A program made the position numbers and the translations under genes. A stretch of 57,138 nucleotides of DNA from Bacteroidota bacterium (GTDB lineage Bacteria > Bacteroidota > Bacteroidia > Bacteroidales > FEN-979): contig JAPLDH010000058.1 in assembly GCA_026391355.1 (NCBI GenBank), forward strand, positions 1-57,138. The letters are read 5' to 3'. Below the pieces are notes generated by a model that searched no databases, was not told where the DNA came from, and worked only from the letters and a program-made list of their open reading frames with translations. Within the stretch, counting starts at the first letter, position 1, and every line of letters starts with the position of its first letter. Below, piece by piece: positions 43,368-53,800 of this stretch.

Positions 43368-44945
43368 ATGATCCCACTTTTAGATCCCGGTGTTGCAGAC
43401 TGGTCGCGGGCGCAGTTTGCAGTTACCGCAATGTTCCATTGGTTATTTGTACCCCTGACGCTGGGACTTGCATTCATCGTTGCCATCATGGAAACGATTT
43501 ACGTAAAAACAGGGGATCCGGAATGGAAAAAGATCACCCGGTTCTGGATGACTTTGTTCGGTATCAATTTTGCGATTGGTGTTGCAACCGGAATTATCCT
43601 TGAATTTGAGTTTGGCACCAACTGGTCAAATTATTCCTGGTTTGTAGGCGATATTTTTGGCGCTCCGCTCGCGATTGAAGGCATCATGGCATTCTTCCTT
43701 GAAACAACCTTTGTTGCGGTGATGTTCTTCGGATGGAACAAAATCGGGAAACGCTTTCATCTGGCTTCCACATGGCTTACAGGGATAGGCGCAAATCTTT
43801 CTGCACTCTGGATATTGGTCGCCAACGGCTGGATGCAATACCCGGCAGGGATGCGATTCAATCCGGATACTGCAAGGAATGAGATGCAAAACATCTGGGA
43901 GGTGATCTTCTCCCCTGTCGCCATCCATAAATTCCTTCATACCGTTTGCTCCGGATATGTGACCGCTGCCATTTTTGTAGTAGGTGTCAGTTCATGGTAC
44001 TTTTTAAAGAAACGTCATCTCCTGTTGGCCAAAAGAAGCATACTGATCGCTGCCATTTTCGGCCTGGTCTCTTCGCTGCTGGTGGCCATCACCGGCGACA
44101 GTTCTGCTTACACTGTAGCCCAGAAACAACCTATGAAACTGGCTGCCATGGAGAATTTGTACCAGGGACATAAAGGAAATGGCCTGGTGGTGATCGGGCT
44201 TCACGATCCGAATAAGAAAATCGGAGATGGTAAAGATGGTTTTTTGTTTAAGCTGGAGATTCCAAGGTTGCTTTCCACTATGGGCTATCATAATGGCGAT
44301 GCTTTTGTTCCCGGAATTGAGGATCTGAAGAATGGAGGATTTAAACCGGAGTATGAGAATATTTCACTGGAAGAGAAGGATGCTGCTTTTTCGGTGGATG
44401 AAAAGATACAGCGGGGACGGATGGCAATCTCCGCGCTTTATGAGTACCGTATGGCAAAAAAGAACGGGGATTCGGCCCGTGCCTATGAAGCCCAAAGGGT
44501 TTTGGACAGATACTTCATGTTTTTCGGCTATGGCTATCTTACTTCTACCGAAAGTGTTATTCCGAACGTTCCGTTGGTATTTTACAGTTTCCGTTTGATG
44601 GTTGGATTGGGCTTCTGGTTCATTATCCTGTTTATCCTGGTTCTCTATTTCCTTTACAGCAAGAAGCTGGAAAATAAACGTGGATTATTATGGCTCTCAG
44701 TATGGACCATCCCATTGGTTTATCTTGCCTCACAACTTGGTTGGGTGGTTGCGGAGGTTGGCCGGCAACCATGGGTAATCCAGGACCTTCTTCCGGTTAC
44801 AGCGGCGGTGTCGAAGATTGACACAACCTCCATTCAGATAACCTTTGTGCTGTTTGTGATCCTTTTCACAGGATTACTAACAGCCAATATTACAATTATG
44901 TTGCACCAGATTAAAAACGGAGCTAAAGATGGAGGGAATGAGTGA
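43368..44945 (+). CDS. cydA: Cytochrome bd ubiquinol oxidase subunit I
   Basis: 525 residues with about nine transmembrane helices. His24 in FAVTAMFHWLFVPLT corresponds to the haem b595 ligand, and a further His lies in VAIHKFLHTVCSGY. GRQPWVIQDLLPV near the C-terminus is diagnostic. The quinol-binding region around AYTVAQKQPMKLAAMENLYQ (about residues 246-265) is complete, and the Q-loop is followed by a cytoplasmic/periplasmic insert of about 90 residues. The enzyme reduces oxygen with quinol at low oxygen tension. It forms an operon with cydB (stop and start overlap by 1 nt). Confidence 0.97.
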   Translation: MIPLLDPGVADWSRAQFAVTAMFHWLFVPLTLGLAFIVAIMETIYVKTGDPEWKKITRFWMTLFGINFAIGVATGIILEFEFGTNWSNYSWFVGDIFGAPLAIEGIMAFFLETTFVAVMFFGWNKIGKRFHLASTWLTGIGANLSALWILVANGWMQYPAGMRFNPDTARNEMQNIWEVIFSPVAIHKFLHTVCSGYVTAAIFVVGVSSWYFLKKRHLLLAKRSILIAAIFGLVSSLLVAITGDSSAYTVAQKQPMKLAAMENLYQGHKGNGLVVIGLHDPNKKIGDGKDGFLFKLEIPRLLSTMGYHNGDAFVPGIEDLKNGGFKPEYENISLEEKDAAFSVDEKIQRGRMAISALYEYRMAKKNGDSARAYEAQRVLDRYFMFFGYGYLTSTESVIPNVPLVFYSFRLMVGLGFWFIILFILVLYFLYSKKLENKRGLLWLSVWTIPLVYLASQLGWVVAEVGRQPWVIQDLLPVTAAVSKIDTTSIQITFVLFVILFTGLLTANITIMLHQIKNGAKDGGNE

Positions 44946-46111
44946 TGTTTGAAACTTTATCGATGAATGCCCTCCAGGATTACTGGTGGATCATTATCTC
45001 CCTTCTGGGAAGTTTACTTGTTTTCCTGATGTTTGTACAGGGTGGACAAACATTGATATTTACGATCGGAAAAACCGATATGGAGCAAAAGATGATCATC
45101 AATACATTGGGAAGAAAATGGGAATTTACCTTTACCACGCTGGTCACATTCGGGGGCGCTTTTTTTGCCTCCTTTCCACTCTTCTATTCCACCAGTTTCG
45201 GAGGAGCTTACTGGGTCTGGATCGCAATACTTTTTTGTTTTATTATCCAGGCGGTTTCCTACGAATATCGTTCAAAACCACAAAACCTGCTGGGAAAAAG
45301 AACATATGAGATATTCCTGATCATCAATGGGGCCTTGGGGACAATATTGGTAGGCGCTGCCGTTTCCACATTTTTTACAGGATCCCAGTTCACTATTGAT
45401 AAACTCAACCTCACAAATACCTTAAACCCGGTTATTTCCCAATGGCAGGGTGCTGCTCATGGACTGGAAGCTATGCTGAACTGGCGCAATGCAGCGCTTG
45501 GACTGTCGGTTTTCTTCCTTGCCAGGCTCCTCGGCGCCCTCTATTTTATGAATTCAATTGCGGATGAAAATATTTTCAATCGTTCTCATAAACAATTGCT
45601 TTATAACGCAATACCATTCCTTGTTTTTTTTCTGGCCTATATGATCACACTAATACTGTCCAAAGGATTTGCGGTAGATCCATCATCCGGAATAGTTTCA
45701 ATGGAAGATTACAAATATCTTCACAACTTTTTGAATATGCCCGTTGTTCTTATCCTTTTCCTGCTGGGTGTGGTCTCTGTTCTGTTGGGAATCGGACTAC
45801 CCTTTCTGAATAAATCCAGATATGGCTCAAAGGGAATCTGGTTTGCAGGCCCAGGCACGATTTTAACCGTTTTCTCCCTTTTCCTGATGGCAGGGTTTAA
45901 CAATACCGCTTTTTATCCTTCCACTTCCGATCTTCAAAGTTCGTTAACGATCCGCAACAGTTCTTCAAGCCATTATACATTGACTGCCATGAGCTATGTT
46001 TCCTTGCTGGTACCTGTGGTTCTTGCTTACATCTGGTATGCTTGGAGATCGATCAACAAGAAGAAGATTGATTCGATTGAAATGGAGAACAAGGAGGAAC
46101 ATGTTTATTAG
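44945..46111 (+). CDS. cydB: Cytochrome bd ubiquinol oxidase subunit II
   Basis: 388 residues starting at the ATG whose A is the last base of the cydA stop (TGATG). There are about nine transmembrane helices. Conserved stretches are YWWIIISLLGSLLVFLMFVQ, the W-E-F motif KWEFTFTTLVTFGGAFFASF, FYSTSFGGAYWVWI and YRSKPQN. It completes the bd oxidase heterodimer. There is no CydX-like ORF after it; a tract of GGCAATA repeats and a terminator follow. Confidence 0.96.
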   Translation: MFETLSMNALQDYWWIIISLLGSLLVFLMFVQGGQTLIFTIGKTDMEQKMIINTLGRKWEFTFTTLVTFGGAFFASFPLFYSTSFGGAYWVWIAILFCFIIQAVSYEYRSKPQNLLGKRTYEIFLIINGALGTILVGAAVSTFFTGSQFTIDKLNLTNTLNPVISQWQGAAHGLEAMLNWRNAALGLSVFFLARLLGALYFMNSIADENIFNRSHKQLLYNAIPFLVFFLAYMITLILSKGFAVDPSSGIVSMEDYKYLHNFLNMPVVLILFLLGVVSVLLGIGLPFLNKSRYGSKGIWFAGPGTILTVFSLFLMAGFNNTAFYPSTSDLQSSLTIRNSSSSHYTLTAMSYVSLLVPVVLAYIWYAWRSINKKKIDSIEMENKEEHVY

Positions 46112-46150
46112 TCATTAGTCTAAGGAGGCAATAGGCAATAGGCAATAGAA
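46112..46150. repeat. Heptamer tract after cydB
   Basis: GTCATTA (2) then AGGCAAT (3) units. The same two unit families occur after htpG at 41093-41141. Confidence 0.7.
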
Positions 46151-46190
46151 AACAGTAATTTTAGATCCCTCGATCCCTTATCAACCACAT

Positions 46191-46226
46191 AAAAAAACCC
46201 GGACTGAGTAAGCATCCGGGGTTTTT
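46191..46226. terminator. Bidirectional intrinsic terminator between cydB and the FISUMP gene
   Basis: CCCGGA (46198-46203) pairs with TCCGGG (46215-46220). The stem is preceded by a run of seven A and followed by GTTTTT, so it can terminate in both directions. The two genes are convergent. Confidence 0.8.
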
Positions 46227-46246
46227 CAGTAATATTCCAATGACTA

Positions 46247-47335
46247 CTAGTTTTTAACAGGTCTGACAGAATAACCGGCAGCCCTGAAGTCATCGAGAGT
46301 ATATGCCACTGTTGGATCAACCCACAGGATCATAGCTTTTGAGGTATTTGCAATGGTACTGCTCCAATATCCTCCGGCATAACCGGCGATATAAAGAGCA
46401 CCATCAGGGAAATCGCGATATCCGGCCATTGTCCATTTCAGTGGTGAAGCAAAAGCACCAGCAATATTTGCAGAACTCCATGATGCTACTTCAGCAATAA
46501 ATTCTGCATTTGTCGGGATACGAAATCCTGCAGGACATGGATTGTTTATTCCACTTGCACCCTGCCACAGGTTATTATTCTGAGGAACTCTCCAGTCAAA
46601 AGGATTTGTCAGTGATTTGATAAATTTATTGTTTCCGGGATTATCTTTGGAAGATTTGGTAGTTGTCGTTCCATTAACAGGTGTTCCGCTGTTAGGACCT
46701 GTCCAGCTAATACATTGATGACTATCGTTAAGACGTCCCCATTGGTATAATGAACCATAAGCCAGGTAGTCAGTTGATGACTGTGCAACCCGTGTTGCGC
46801 CAAGGTTCCTGTCAAGCCATACCTTTAAGGTCTTCTGATTTGCAACCTCATAGTAAACATAATTTGTTCCGCATGAAGTACTATAAATAGGCGCGCCACT
46901 CACTACAACCATACTGAAATTACAGGTTGAAGTTCCAAAGGTGACCATGAATGTATTGATCCCCGTTGCACCCGGAGTGCCTGTTCCCAAAAGGATTACA
47001 TTTTGTGTTCCGGTAGCTGTGAAGTTTCCGCTTGCTGAAAAACTGTACCCGTTTACGGTATTGGTATAAATGGTATAAGCGCCGATTGACGTCACATTTA
47101 CATTGACACCAACAGTATTGAAAGAAGTGAGGGCAACCCCGGCTACATATGCACCGCTAATTACAGCGGATGAACAAATTATCGTACCTCCTGCACCAGA
47201 TGGTAAGAGTGCACTATGATTATTATCTTGTTTTACAACCTGAAGGTCGTTGGGATCTTTCTGACATCCTGAAATCGTGATGAATAAAAATGCTAAAAAA
47301 AAGAGCCCTGATCTGAGTAAATTTTCATTTTTCAT
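46247..47335 (-). CDS. FISUMP-domain lipoprotein
   Basis: 362 residues. A lipoprotein signal peptide ends in the lipobox ITISGC (Cys24). Residues 45-155 form an Ig/SprB-like beta domain; from about 160 the FISUMP (Fib_succ_major) domain is clear: YYEVANQKTLKVWLDRNLGA, YGSLYQWGRLND, NPFDWRVPQNNNLWQG, NNPCPAGFRIPTNAEFIAEV, GYWSSTIANTSKAM and GYSVRPVKN. Such proteins are abundant surface lipoproteins of Bacteroidota and Fibrobacter with unknown ligand. The gene ends at a bidirectional terminator. Confidence 0.9.
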   Translation of the reverse strand: MKNENLLRSGLFFLAFLFITISGCQKDPNDLQVVKQDNNHSALLPSGAGGTIICSSAVISGAYVAGVALTSFNTVGVNVNVTSIGAYTIYTNTVNGYSFSASGNFTATGTQNVILLGTGTPGATGINTFMVTFGTSTCNFSMVVVSGAPIYSTSCGTNYVYYEVANQKTLKVWLDRNLGATRVAQSSTDYLAYGSLYQWGRLNDSHQCISWTGPNSGTPVNGTTTTKSSKDNPGNNKFIKSLTNPFDWRVPQNNNLWQGASGINNPCPAGFRIPTNAEFIAEVASWSSANIAGAFASPLKWTMAGYRDFPDGALYIAGYAGGYWSSTIANTSKAMILWVDPTVAYTLDDFRAAGYSVRPVKN

Positions 47336-47847
47336 TTTGCTGTGTTTTAGGATTGATTTTTATTGTTTTATTTATTGTTGAGTCATAAGAAAATAAATAA
47401 CTGTAACTCCACATAAATAAATTTTTATGACATAACAAAGGTACATGGCCGTAAAAGGGAAAGCAATTGGGGAAAGCGGGTATCTTTTCTTCCGGAAAAC
47501 CCGAATCGGGAAATTGCCGGGTCAAGTTAAATATTTATATACCAGCATGTTAAAATCTAAAAATGTCGGGTATTACTTACACCGGAGAATTTTAACTTTT
47601 GTCATTATTTTCATTTTTCCAACATTGAACTTAACTTTTTAAGAGATGCCTATATTTCACTCACGAACCTTATAAAGATCGACGCTATTATTATGAAGAA
47701 TCTCTCATAATTTTTTTTTTACAATTAATTAAGTAATTTTACTGCAAATTATCTATACTGGGATATTGTGATTAAATAAACAATGCTTCTTTATATTCAG
47801 CATCAGAGCGAGAAAATGATTCGATAACATCATAAAAAGAGAATACT
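47336..47847. other. Gene-free intergenic region between divergent genes
   Basis: 512 bp with no supported gene. It is AT-rich. A 65-codon plus-strand ORF (47445-47642) is judged spurious. A -7 element for the FISUMP gene is at 47443-47436; no clear promoter for the giant gene was identified. Confidence 0.5.
47436..47443 (-). promoter_or_regulatory. -7 promoter element of the FISUMP gene
   Basis: On the minus strand TACCTTTG matches the Bacteroidota -7 consensus, about 100 bp upstream of the start codon. No TTTG was seen at -33. Confidence 0.45.
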
Positions 47848-50800
47848 ATGAAAAGAGATTTACTTTCATCCATGCTAAGGAGATCAGTTAGAATCGGGCA
47901 ATTATTACCGTTATTAGCAATATTGGTTTTCTTGACCCTTTACACCAAGGTTCAAGCACAAAACTGTACGGTAAACGCCGGGATTGACCAGACAATATGC
48001 GAGAATTCGACGTTGACCTTGCATGGAGTGACGAGTGGCCTATATACGGGTAGCGGAAATATCCACTGGATACAAACCGGTGGACCGTCGGTTTATATCG
48101 TCAACCCTTACACTCTGACCACAAATGTTACAGGATGTACAGGAGGCCATGTCTATACCTTTTCGATTATGGCTAAATGCCAGGATGGCACTTTACCGAT
48201 TGACCCGGTTTATGTTACTGTCCTTGCCATGACCTTTGCAAATGCAGGGGGGGATTATTCTTCTTGTCCGGGAACAGGAGTAATTACACTTGGCGGCAAT
48301 TCACCATCGGGTGGAGAGACAGGATTGTGGCAGGTTGTAGGTGCAAATAATGGAGTTACCATCGTTACTCCCGGCAGTCCTACCAGTTCTGTAAACCTCT
48401 CTGCAACTTCATGCGGAATAACCACCCTTCGATGGACCATCTCCGGCGGAGACGGATGCATGTCGTACGATGATATGACGATCACGAATCGAGGTGGGGT
48501 TTCAACGGTCTCTACCGGCGGTACAATTAATGTAAGCCACTGCTATTCGACTACAACATCAGCTACGTTGAGTGGATCATATGGTGGTTGCGGGATAGAT
48601 AGTCAAACAGGACATTGGACAGTTATCAGTGGCCCCAATCTGCCGACATTCAGTAACGCCTATGCAAATAATTCTACTGTTTCGAACTTAATCCAGGGAA
48701 CCTATGTTTTCAGATGGACCGTTTCAGGCCCTTGCGTGACCACAGCATATGCCGATCAAACGGTCATAGTGCCACCTCCGACATCCAGTGTTACCGGTGC
48801 TAATGCAAATGCAGGTGGCGGAGCACAAACGTTCTGCGATGGACGTACTGTCTTTACCCTTACCGGTAATAATCCGCTTTACGTTGGTGAAACTGTAAAC
48901 TGGAGTACAAACCGGCCCGGTGAAGTAACTTTCGGAAGCCCGACAAATCCGATCACCTCGGTTACCGTTACCTCTGCAACAGGAACCTACACTTTTACCT
49001 ATACGATCACCAATTCAGTTACAATTTGCTCCTCGTCGGCAAGTACCTCCGTTGTCTTTACCACAGCACCCACCCTTTCATTGAGTGGGGATCCGATTTT
49101 GCCATGTAACTCGACCACGGCAACCATCAATTATGATTGGAATGGTGCAGGAAACCTTCAATGGCAGCTTTTGTCAGGTCCCACGAACAGCTTTTATCCT
49201 GTAATTCCAACAGGATACTCAGATGCAACCCATCCCAGTCCACAGGTTATTTACAATCTTTTAAACCCGGGCATATATATCATCCGGTTTCGGTCATCTA
49301 CAGGCACAGGTGCCTCCTGTTCAACGGTAACCGCTGATTTTTCGGTAACAATTTCTTTTGATGCTATCGGATCAAATTCCGGTACCCCCCAGGTACTGGG
49401 ATGCATGATTCATTCGACAACCCTTGCAGGGAATGCACCAGAGATCAGAATAGGACCCCACACTTATATTCCGGGAGGAACAGGAACCTGGTCAGTGGTA
49501 CTTGGCTTTCCACCCGAGTACCCCGCTAACATTACAGATATTAATTCCAACGTCTCACCCATCAGCAATCTTTATAACAATGGTACTAAAGGAACTTACC
49601 GTTTACGATGGCTGATTTCGGGGGGTCCTTCCTGTCCTTCACAACAATCGGAAACCCGTATCGTAGTATTAGGCAACACACCGCTGGATGTTAATGCCGG
49701 TGATGATGAAACAGTATGTTATAACACACCCTATGTTCTCCAGGGAAGTGAGCCCGCTCCTACTGAGATCGGAACATGGACTTATCCTTTAGGAGTTACC
49801 ATATCAGACCCGCATTTTTACAATGCGACCGTTTCCGGTCTTGCTGCACATACTGATTATACTTTTACCTGGACGGTCGAAAATGCCTGTTCATCAATAA
49901 GTGATGATGTGGTTATTACGACAGACGACACCCAGGGGCCTGTTACTGCAGATGCCGGTCCTGACCAGTGTCTTACTCCTGAGCCGGGTGGTAATACAAC
50001 CACCATGGCAGCAAATGATCCCGGCGCCGGAAGCGGAATGTGGGAGCAATTTAGCGGGCCGGCTCTTTACCCCTCAAATATCGTTGATATCACAGATCCA
50101 AATACGGATGTGACCGACCTTTACCCGGGAACCTATATATTCACTTGGACAATTTCCGCGGATCCATGCAACTCTAATGCAGATACCGTAAAGATCACGA
50201 TTGCCAATCCTGTTACTACTGCTCTTGCAGGACCTGATCAGACGGAATGTAGTTCATCGGGAATTATCCATTTAGCCTCCCCCAATACTCTTCCTCTCAG
50301 TGAAAATGAAACAGGTACTTGGACCCAAACAATGGGTAATGGAGGATCATATATCGTTTCGCCCCATTATCCTACATCAGAGATTGATTTTCTGACAAGC
50401 GGAAATTACCAGTTTACATGGACAATATCCAATGGAATATGCCAATCAAGTTCTGATGACATGATGGTCTATTATTCTGTACCTCCTTCTCCTGCTGCTG
50501 CAGGGCTTGATCAAACACTTTGCAGTGCAGCTCCTGTAACAACACATCTTGCCGCCGATCCACCCACAAGTGGCACCGGGCTCTGGTCGGTGGTCAGCGG
50601 ACCGAATGTCCCTACCTTTGATAGTTACACATTACCAAATGCCTATTTAACCAACCTAATGCCCGGTGCATATACGTTTAAGTGGACCACATCAGGAGGT
50701 CCATACTGCGCGGAAAGCACGGATCTTGTTAATATTACCGTATATGAAATTGCCAATGCCGGTGCGGATCAATCATATTGTAATGCAGTTTCAGTTAACC

Positions 50801-53800
50801 TTACAGGAAATATTGGAAGTACAGGAACATGGAGTGCAACCGCTTGGCCCGGACCACCTGATCCACCTGATCCAACCAATCAACCTGTTATTACCCCATC
50901 AGGAACCTATTCTGCCATCGCCTCTGCGCTTATCACCGGTTCTTATACCTTCAGATATGACATTTCGGCTCCGGGTTGTACATCTTATGATGATATGAAT
51001 GTCGTCATTTCCGGTCAACCCAGCACTGCTGATGCAGGTTCTGATCAAACCTTAACCTGCGGCACTACAACTATTCAACTGGGAGCAATCGTACCTATTC
51101 CCCTTGTGGGTACAGGCTTATGGACTTTGTTGGGCCCATCAGATCCAACCGGTTCATTCGATGATGCCACAAAGCCAGATGCAATTTATACCAAAGGCAC
51201 TGACACATGGGGTGATTTTGTTTTCGTATGGACCATCTCCCAAGGCAGTTGCAGCAATTCCGATCAGGTCAGGTTTACCGATTATGGTGATCCGCCTGTA
51301 CCTCCCATTGCAGGGTCAGATCAGACCATTTGCGGAACAACCGTTACAATGAATGCCGTTGAACCCGATGCGGGTCATGGAATAGGGACCTGGTCGCAAC
51401 TTCCGGGCGGGCCGAATACTGCATCAATAACATCAATACTCGATCCACACACAACCATTACCGGACTGATCCAGGGTAGTTATATTTTCAGATGGACTGC
51501 CGCCAACGGAAACTGTATTTCAACATATGCTGATGTCAATGTTCTTGTTCATACTAATCCTACTACAGCCTATGCCGGTATTGATCAGACCATCTGTGGC
51601 GCTTCTGATGCAACAATAACTGCCGGATCTGTCACTTTACCAGTCTATGGACTCTGGACACAGGATCCATCAAACCCTTCAGATGCCACCATAACAAATG
51701 CTTCTGCAAACAGTACAACCGTTACGGGATTAAACACTGCTATAACCTATAAATTTATCTGGACAACCTATCTGGATTGGAGTGAACCAGGCGGCGCAAC
51801 AGGTACCTGCTCAACATCCGATGAGGTTTCACTACTGAAATGCAATCCACCTACAACTGCAGATGCAGGGTTTGACCAGACCCTCTGCCTTTATCAGGCG
51901 GTCACACTTGCCGGAAATAATCCTTCAACAGGAACCGGAACCTGGACACAGCTTCCTGGCGGCCCCAGTACTGTGACATTTGCCTACCCCCACCTGTATA
52001 ACACTGCCGTTTACGGGACAGTTCAGGGCACATATGTTTTCCGATGGACGATTGCAACCTCAGGATGCACACCAAGCTCTGATGATGTAACCATAATAAT
52101 AAACCCATTACCAACCCAGGCAATTGCCGGTCCCAACCAGATAATTTGCAGTGGCATTTATGACTACACGACGATGGACGCAAATTCTGCCATTTCAGGG
52201 ACGGGTACCTGGAGCTGGGTCGATCCTCCTTCTGATGGCCCCGGACCTGTTGTGTTTGCCGATATTCATAATCCGGAAACATCTGTCACCGTAACCAGTA
52301 ATGGCACTTATACCTTTACATGGGCGATCTCTACAGGAACTTCCGGATGTACATCTTCTGATGATATGAAGATCTTTAAATACAGTGCAAGTGTGGTTAC
52401 CGGACCCAATGATGCAACCATCTGTTCAGGAGGTTCTGCTAACCTTTCCGTGACTGCTTCAGCAGGATCCGGCAGCTATACATACCAATGGTATTCCGGT
52501 ACTTCTAATATGGGACCCTGGACAACGATCATAAATGCTACAAATGCAAGTTATTCTACAGGTGCATTGACATCAGATCTCTATTATTATGCCGAGGTAG
52601 AATGTGGCTTATCGAATTCCAGGGCTGCCTTTGTGCATGTTGTTCCCTCCCCTGATATATTTTCACAACCCGTCGGTGCCACCATATGCTCGGGTTCTGA
52701 CTATAATTTAACGGTATCTGCATCGGGTGGTACACCTACCCTGCTTTATCAATGGCAATCGAATGGAAACGGGTGTTCCGGTTATACAAATATACCGGGG
52801 GCAACGGCAAGTTCTTACCATATTTCTGCATTGACACAATCAAGATATTATCGTGTAAGGGTTTCAGCCGACGGCGATAATTGTGCGACAACATATTCCA
52901 ACTGTGCATCGGTAATGGTTCCTGTAATTACAAGTAATCCAAGCGGTTACATAATATGTTATGAGGGCACCCACACAATGACCGTAAGCGCTTCGGGAGG
53001 TACCTCTTATACCTATTTATGGCAATACAGAACTCCACCGGCTACGGGTTATACGGATATCACAACAGCAACTGACATCACGTACACAACTTTTTCATTA
53101 TCGAGTGACACTTATTTCCGTACCATAATATCGAGTCCAAGTACAGCAGGGCCCATATGCGCTCTTGTCACCAACTCTGCGTTTGTGCAGGTAGTGGCGG
53201 ATCCGACTTTTGTGACAATTCCGTCAGATGCAACCATTTGTTCAGGGGGCACCCAGGATCTTTCAGTTTCCGCGACCGGCGGTACTCCTTCCCTGAACTA
53301 TCAATGGCAATATTATAATGATCCTGACTGGTATAATGCTCCGGGAACGGCAACAAATACTTCCTACACTACACCGGCATTAACAGGAACAACCCAATAC
53401 CGTGTTCTGGTTTCAGCCGGAGGGAATGGTTGTACGACCGCCCAGTCCACCGCAACGGTGACAGTTAACCCTGATCCCAATGTTTATGATCAACCTGATA
53501 ATATAACCATATGCAGTAATACTCATACGACACTATCGATGGCAGCAAGTGGCGGTACTCCGTCATTGGATTACCATTGGCAATGGAGTACAACCGGTTC
53601 CGGGTCCTGGACAGATCTGGGAGCAGGTACGAGTTCATACACTACCCCGGATTTAACACTAACAACATTTTACAGGGTTATTATATCTGCCGGTGGAAAT
53701 GGTTGTACCACCACCACATCCGCGAATGCCGAAGTTTCCATTCCCCATATTACAACAGAACCTTCGGATGTGACGATTTGTACAGGCGGACCGGGTTCCC

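Noticed and set aside
47445-47642. 65-codon ORF between the FISUMP and giant genes
   Set aside because: It has low-complexity AT-rich sequence, no recognisable family and no initiation signal, and it overlaps the FISUMP promoter region.
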